Shown here: positions 7,062-9,547 of the stretch, piece by piece
Layout: every line of letters starts with the position of its first letter
Position numbering within the stretch: the stretch's first letter is position 1
Source: Spirochaetaceae bacterium UBA6089
Lineage (GTDB): Bacteria; Spirochaetota; Spirochaetia; Treponematales; Rectinemataceae
Direction: 5' to 3'
DNA length: 9,547 bases
NCBI GenBank assembly: GCA_002435985.1
Contig: DIXD01000021.1
Span: 13,566-23,112, forward strand
The notes under the pieces: model-generated
What the model saw: the letters and a program-made list of their open reading frames with translations, nothing else
Databases searched by the model: none
What the model was told of the DNA's origin: nothing
Program-made: the position numbers and the translations under genes

Positions 7062-7067
7062 GGAGGG
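7062..7067 (+). promoter_or_regulatory. Ribosome-binding site of recA with an ATG-TAG mini-ORF
   Basis: GGAGGG ends nine bases before the recA ATG at 7077. Between them is ATG TAG (7070-7075), a start codon followed directly by a stop. It supports ATG 7077 over TTG 7041, which lies upstream of the ribosome-binding site and before the predicted transcription start. Confidence 0.65.
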
Positions 7068-7076
7068 CAATGTAGA

Positions 7077-8309
7077 ATGGCGAGACGACAGAACCGTACC
7101 GAGGAAGAATTCGAACCGACCGAGAGCAGCCTTTCAAAGCAGGAAAAGGGCGATTCCGAACTCCAGCGGGAGCGTGAAGAAAAGTTAAAAGCACTGGAAG
7201 CAGCGCGATTACAGATTGAAAAACAGTTCGGGCAGGGCGCTCTCATGAAACTTGGCGCCCATACGATTGCGCAGGGGATCGATGTCATCCCTTCCGGTTC
7301 GATTCTGCTCGATGAAGCCCTCGGTATCGGCGGCTATCCTCGGGGAAGGATCATTGAGATCTATGGTCCTGAATCGTCGGGGAAGACGACCTTGGCGCTG
7401 CACGCGATCGCCGAAGCTCAAAAGAAAGGAGGCATCGCCGCTTTCATCGATGCCGAACATGCCTTGGACCCTGTCTATGCCCGGAATCTTGGCGTCGATA
7501 TCGAAGAACTCTACATCTCGCAGCCCGACAACGGAGAGCAGGCCTTGGACATTGCGGAGTCCCTCATCCGTTCCGGCGCCGTGGACGTCATCGTCATAGA
7601 CTCTGTGGCAGCACTCACGCCGCAGGCGGAAATCGAGGGCGAGATGGGAGATTCCCACGTCGGCCTTCAGGCACGACTCATGAGCCAGGCGCTGCGCAAG
7701 CTCGCAGGGACGCTCTCGAAAAGCAAGACTATCTTGATATTCATCAATCAGATACGCATGAAGATCGGCATTATGTTCGGCAACCCGGAGACGACCACGG
7801 GAGGAAATGCCCTCAAGTTCTATGCATCGGTCCGACTGGAAGTCCGACGTATCGAGACGATCGAAGGGGGGCAGGACGAGGAGGCGATCGGCAACAAGGT
7901 GCGCGTCAAAGTCGTCAAGAATAAGGTTGCTTCTCCGTTCCGCAAAGCGGAACTCGAAATCATTTTTGGGAAAGGCATCTCCTGGAGCGCCTCCTTGCTC
8001 GATGCCGCCGTCAAGTGCAACGTAATAGATAAAAAGGGTGCATGGTACACCTACGAAAGCGAAAAGATTGGGCAGGGGAGGGAAAACGCCAAAGCATATC
8101 TAGAGCAGAATTTAGAAATAGCCAAACGAATCGAGGCCCAGGTGAGGGATATCCTGTTCAATCCCGACAAAGCCAAGACCACGGAGGCAAAGACAGCACC
8201 GGAGGATGGGAGTAAGGGGAGTATCGGTGTCCCCTCATTTGTGGAAGGACCTCCTCAGAACAAAGAGGGCTCTGAGGACTCGAGAATCAGGGCCGAGGAT
8301 TTATTTTGA
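7077..8309 (+). CDS. recA: Recombinase RecA with extended termini
   Basis: RecA forms ATP-dependent filaments on single-stranded DNA, carries out strand exchange and activates the SOS coprotease response where LexA exists. This 410-residue protein (E. coli: 353) has Walker A GPESSGKTT (97-105), Walker B VIVID (171-175), loop L1 around EIEGEMGDSHVGL (185-197) and loop L2 from 231 through FGNPETTTGG (234-243), all near-identical to the family consensus. The canonical protein begins around residue 37 (LKALEAARLQIEKQFG). The preceding 30-odd residues are a highly charged extension, and it is real in the sense that no ATG, GTG or TTG codon occurs in frame between 7079 and Met57. The tail after about residue 372 is also long and low in conserved features (GSIGVPSFVEGPPQNKEG), ending in RAEDLF. 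It encodes two stem-loops at the DNA level. recA probably has its own promoter after lolE. Confidence 0.97.
   Translation: MARRQNRTEEEFEPTESSLSKQEKGDSELQREREEKLKALEAARLQIEKQFGQGALMKLGAHTIAQGIDVIPSGSILLDEALGIGGYPRGRIIEIYGPESSGKTTLALHAIAEAQKKGGIAAFIDAEHALDPVYARNLGVDIEELYISQPDNGEQALDIAESLIRSGAVDVIVIDSVAALTPQAEIEGEMGDSHVGLQARLMSQALRKLAGTLSKSKTILIFINQIRMKIGIMFGNPETTTGGNALKFYASVRLEVRRIETIEGGQDEEAIGNKVRVKVVKNKVASPFRKAELEIIFGKGISWSASLLDAAVKCNVIDKKGAWYTYESEKIGQGRENAKAYLEQNLEIAKRIEAQVRDILFNPDKAKTTEAKTAPEDGSKGSIGVPSFVEGPPQNKEGSEDSRIRAEDLF
8215..8278 (+). repeat. Two adjacent inverted repeats inside the recA tail
   Basis: AGGGGA (8215-8220) and TCCCCT (8230-8235) form a 6-bp stem with a nine-base loop. 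TCCTCAGA (8252-8259) and TCTGAGGA (8271-8278) form a perfect 8-bp stem with an 11-base loop. Both lie in codons for the poorly conserved RecA C-terminus. A T-rich stretch (8301-8307) sits 22 bases beyond the second stem, too far for a standard terminator. Confidence 0.6.
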
Positions 8310-8336
8310 TCTCTCTACAGAGGAGAGGTGATGTAA
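8309..8336 (+). promoter_or_regulatory. folK ribosome-binding region folded in a possible hairpin, with ATG-TAA mini-ORF
   Basis: AGAGGTGAT (8324-8332) matches the anti-Shine-Dalgarno complement well, nine to ten bases before ATG 8341. Bases 8309-8315 (ATCTCTC) can pair with 8323-8329 (GAGAGGT) around a seven-base loop, with one U-G wobble, and this would hide part of the site. The last base of the recA stop codon is the stem's first base. ATG TAA at 8331-8336 is a start directly followed by a stop, five bases after AGGAG (8321-8325). Confidence 0.5.
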
Positions 8337-8340
8337 TCTG

Positions 8341-8853
8341 ATGGAAAAAGTCTGGCTGGGACTGGGCTCGAATAGAGGGGAATCATCTGCCATTCTAAAG
8401 GCGGCAGTGGACGAACTGAGAGCACTATTGTCGGAATGTCGGTCTTCTGGCCTCTGGCGTTCCCGAGCACGCTACCATGAAGATCAGGAAGATTTTTTTA
8501 ACATGGCTGTGTGCGGGATGACCGACCTCAGCCCGAGGGGGCTCCTCGACAAAATTCATGAAATCGAAGCCAGGTTCGGAAGAGACAGAAGTAGAGAAAT
8601 CAAAAAAGGTCCTCGCACGCTCGATATAGATATTCTTCTGTATGGGGAAAAAATAATTACAGAGCCTGATTTGATCATTCCTCATCCGGGGCTTGCCGAA
8701 AGGAAATTTGCCCTCCTGCCCCTTCTCGAGCTCGATTACGACCTCCTCCATCCTGGACTGGACATCTCAATACAGCGACTAGCGGCGGCCCTCCCTCCCC
8801 AAGGTATTTACCCGGTCAACGACCGTCAGTATGATGAGCCTTACTCAGAATGA
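8341..8853 (+). CDS. folK: 6-hydroxymethyl-7,8-dihydropterin pyrophosphokinase (HPPK)
   Basis: HPPK transfers pyrophosphate from ATP to 6-hydroxymethyl-7,8-dihydropterin, the step before dihydropteroate synthase in folate synthesis. The 170-residue protein has the family's usual size and motifs: GLGSN at 7-11 near the N-terminus, DFFNMAV (51-57) at the pterin site, FGRDR (79-83), and the HPPK signature KGPRTLDIDILLYG (89-102) with Mg-binding Asp95 and Asp97. IPHPGLAERKFALLPLLEL (113-131) follows. It is a stand-alone enzyme, not fused to FolB or FolP, and no other folate gene is visible here. It lies 31 bases after recA and overlaps scpA, so it probably shares their transcript. ATG 8341 gives the expected N-terminus (MEKVWLGLGSN). 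Confidence 0.95.
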   Translation: MEKVWLGLGSNRGESSAILKAAVDELRALLSECRSSGLWRSRARYHEDQEDFFNMAVCGMTDLSPRGLLDKIHEIEARFGRDRSREIKKGPRTLDIDILLYGEKIITEPDLIIPHPGLAERKFALLPLLELDYDLLHPGLDISIQRLAAALPPQGIYPVNDRQYDEPYSE

Positions 8854-9547
8854 TGCAAGAATTCGACGTTGATGTTTCGACCGGACGGACCTTTCGCCTG
8901 CGCGATTTCGAAGGTCCTTTGGACCTTTTGCTTTATTTGATAAAAAAGAACGAGATGAACATCTACGACATTCATCTCTCGAGCATCACGGAGCAGTTCC
9001 TGGACTGTCTGAACAGCGACCCTTCGGCCAGCCTCGACGAAGTATCCGAATTCTATCAGATGGCGGCGACGCTTCTCTACATCAAATCGAGGAGCCTTCT
9101 GCCTCATTCGGACGATGATCTCGAAGAGATCGATGATCCGCGAAGAACATTGATCGACCAACTTATCGAATATCACCGCTTTAAGAAACTTTCGGAACTT
9201 ATGGAACAGCGCGAGATGGAAATCGAGTGGTTCGTCGAGAGATCTGCATTGCAGCGCCCCTTGCCCTTTGATGACGAACCTGAAGATGACTCTTGGATAC
9301 CCGCAGATTCGTGGGACCTCCTCAAAACCTTCACTTCGATGATTCGCCACTTTAATTCAGAGCGAATCATCGACCTCTACGAAGAAGTGAGTATCAACGA
9401 AAAAATCGTGCTCATCAACGAACTCTTGACCAAAAAGGGACGTTTTCGCTTCGATGATCTGATCGCCAAGCATAGCTCGGCCATGGATCTTGCATGTGCT
9501 TTTTTGGCCATCCTGGATTCGACGAAGAATAAGATAATCAGCATTCG
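8850..9547 (+). CDS. scpA: Segregation and condensation protein A (ScpA), 3' end missing
   Basis: ScpA is the kleisin subunit that bridges the SMC neck and head and, with ScpB, forms the bacterial condensin that compacts and separates chromosomes. The frame runs open to the window's end, giving 232 codons against a usual total of about 240-270, so only a short piece is lost. The N-terminal kleisin signature RLRDFEGPLDLLLYLIKK (16-33) is followed by MNIYDIHLSSITEQFL (36-51) and MAATLLYIKSRSLLP (71-85), all typical of ScpA. The acidic middle (about 86-185) is variable. The final part (about 187-232, NELLTKKGRFRFDDL...LACAFLAILD) corresponds to the winged-helix domain that binds the SMC head. 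ATG occurs at 8850 and again in frame at 8853. The first gives a four-base ATGA overlap with the folK stop, and neither has a strong ribosome-binding site. scpB would be expected just downstream. Confidence 0.93.
   Translation, partial: MMQEFDVDVSTGRTFRLRDFEGPLDLLLYLIKKNEMNIYDIHLSSITEQFLDCLNSDPSASLDEVSEFYQMAATLLYIKSRSLLPHSDDDLEEIDDPRRTLIDQLIEYHRFKKLSELMEQREMEIEWFVERSALQRPLPFDDEPEDDSWIPADSWDLLKTFTSMIRHFNSERIIDLYEEVSINEKIVLINELLTKKGRFRFDDLIAKHSSAMDLACAFLAILDSTKNKIISI

Noticed and set aside
7041..7076. recA start at TTG 7041
   Set aside because: It precedes the GGAGGG ribosome-binding site and overlaps the promoter region. ATG 7077 is better placed.
8252..8307. Intrinsic terminator at the end of recA
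   Set aside because: The 8-bp stem is inside the coding sequence and the T-rich stretch is more than 20 bases away, so the geometry is wrong for termination.
8841..9350. Minus-strand open frame near the end of the window
   Set aside because: The plus strand here encodes a convincing ScpA that runs off the window; the minus frame is a shadow.
1..9547. Mobile element, CRISPR array, toxin-antitoxin or defence system
   Set aside because: There are no transposase or integrase genes, no spaced repeat array and no small gene pairs. All genes are core housekeeping or envelope genes on one strand.

Overview
The window is a dense, one-directional (+ strand) stretch of core bacterial genes: galM (5' end missing), prfB, an unrecognised exported protein, ftsY, lolC, lolD, lolE, recA, folK and scpA (3' end missing). 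I see no RNA gene, insertion sequence, phage gene or CRISPR array, and no gene-free stretch longer than about 85 bases. The complete LolCDE lipoprotein exporter means the cell has an outer membrane (diderm). The FtsY G4 variant, the mid-range base composition and the overall gene company suggest a spirochaete of the Treponema type. This placement is inference and has not been tested by search.

Region 1 (1-6991) reads like one operon. galM is followed after 17 bases by prfB. prfB contains a textbook programmed +1 frameshift site, so its true product is a 376-residue RF2 made from 645-713 joined to 715-1776. A signal-peptide protein with a C-terminal pair of membrane helices starts inside the last codons of prfB. 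ftsY follows after a 56-base spacer that holds a perfect hairpin. Then lolC, lolD and lolE follow, with lolC-lolD and lolD-lolE overlapping. The linked themes are translation termination, co-translational membrane targeting (FtsY) and lipoprotein release to the outer membrane (LolCDE).

Region 2 (6992-9547) begins with an 85-base gap that carries an extended -10 promoter and three ATGCA repeats spaced one helical turn apart. recA follows, with unusual N- and C-terminal extensions. folK comes next, its ribosome-binding site lying in a possible hairpin that begins at the recA stop codon. scpA overlaps the end of folK by four bases. Themes here are recombination, folate synthesis and chromosome condensation.

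I did not find a convincing new multi-gene system. The points most worth a second look are small-scale: the prfB recoding site, the unknown exported protein, the His-Asp-Gln tandem repeat at the start of LolC, the recA control region, paired stem-loops inside the RecA tail, and ATG-stop mini-ORFs ahead of both recA and folK.
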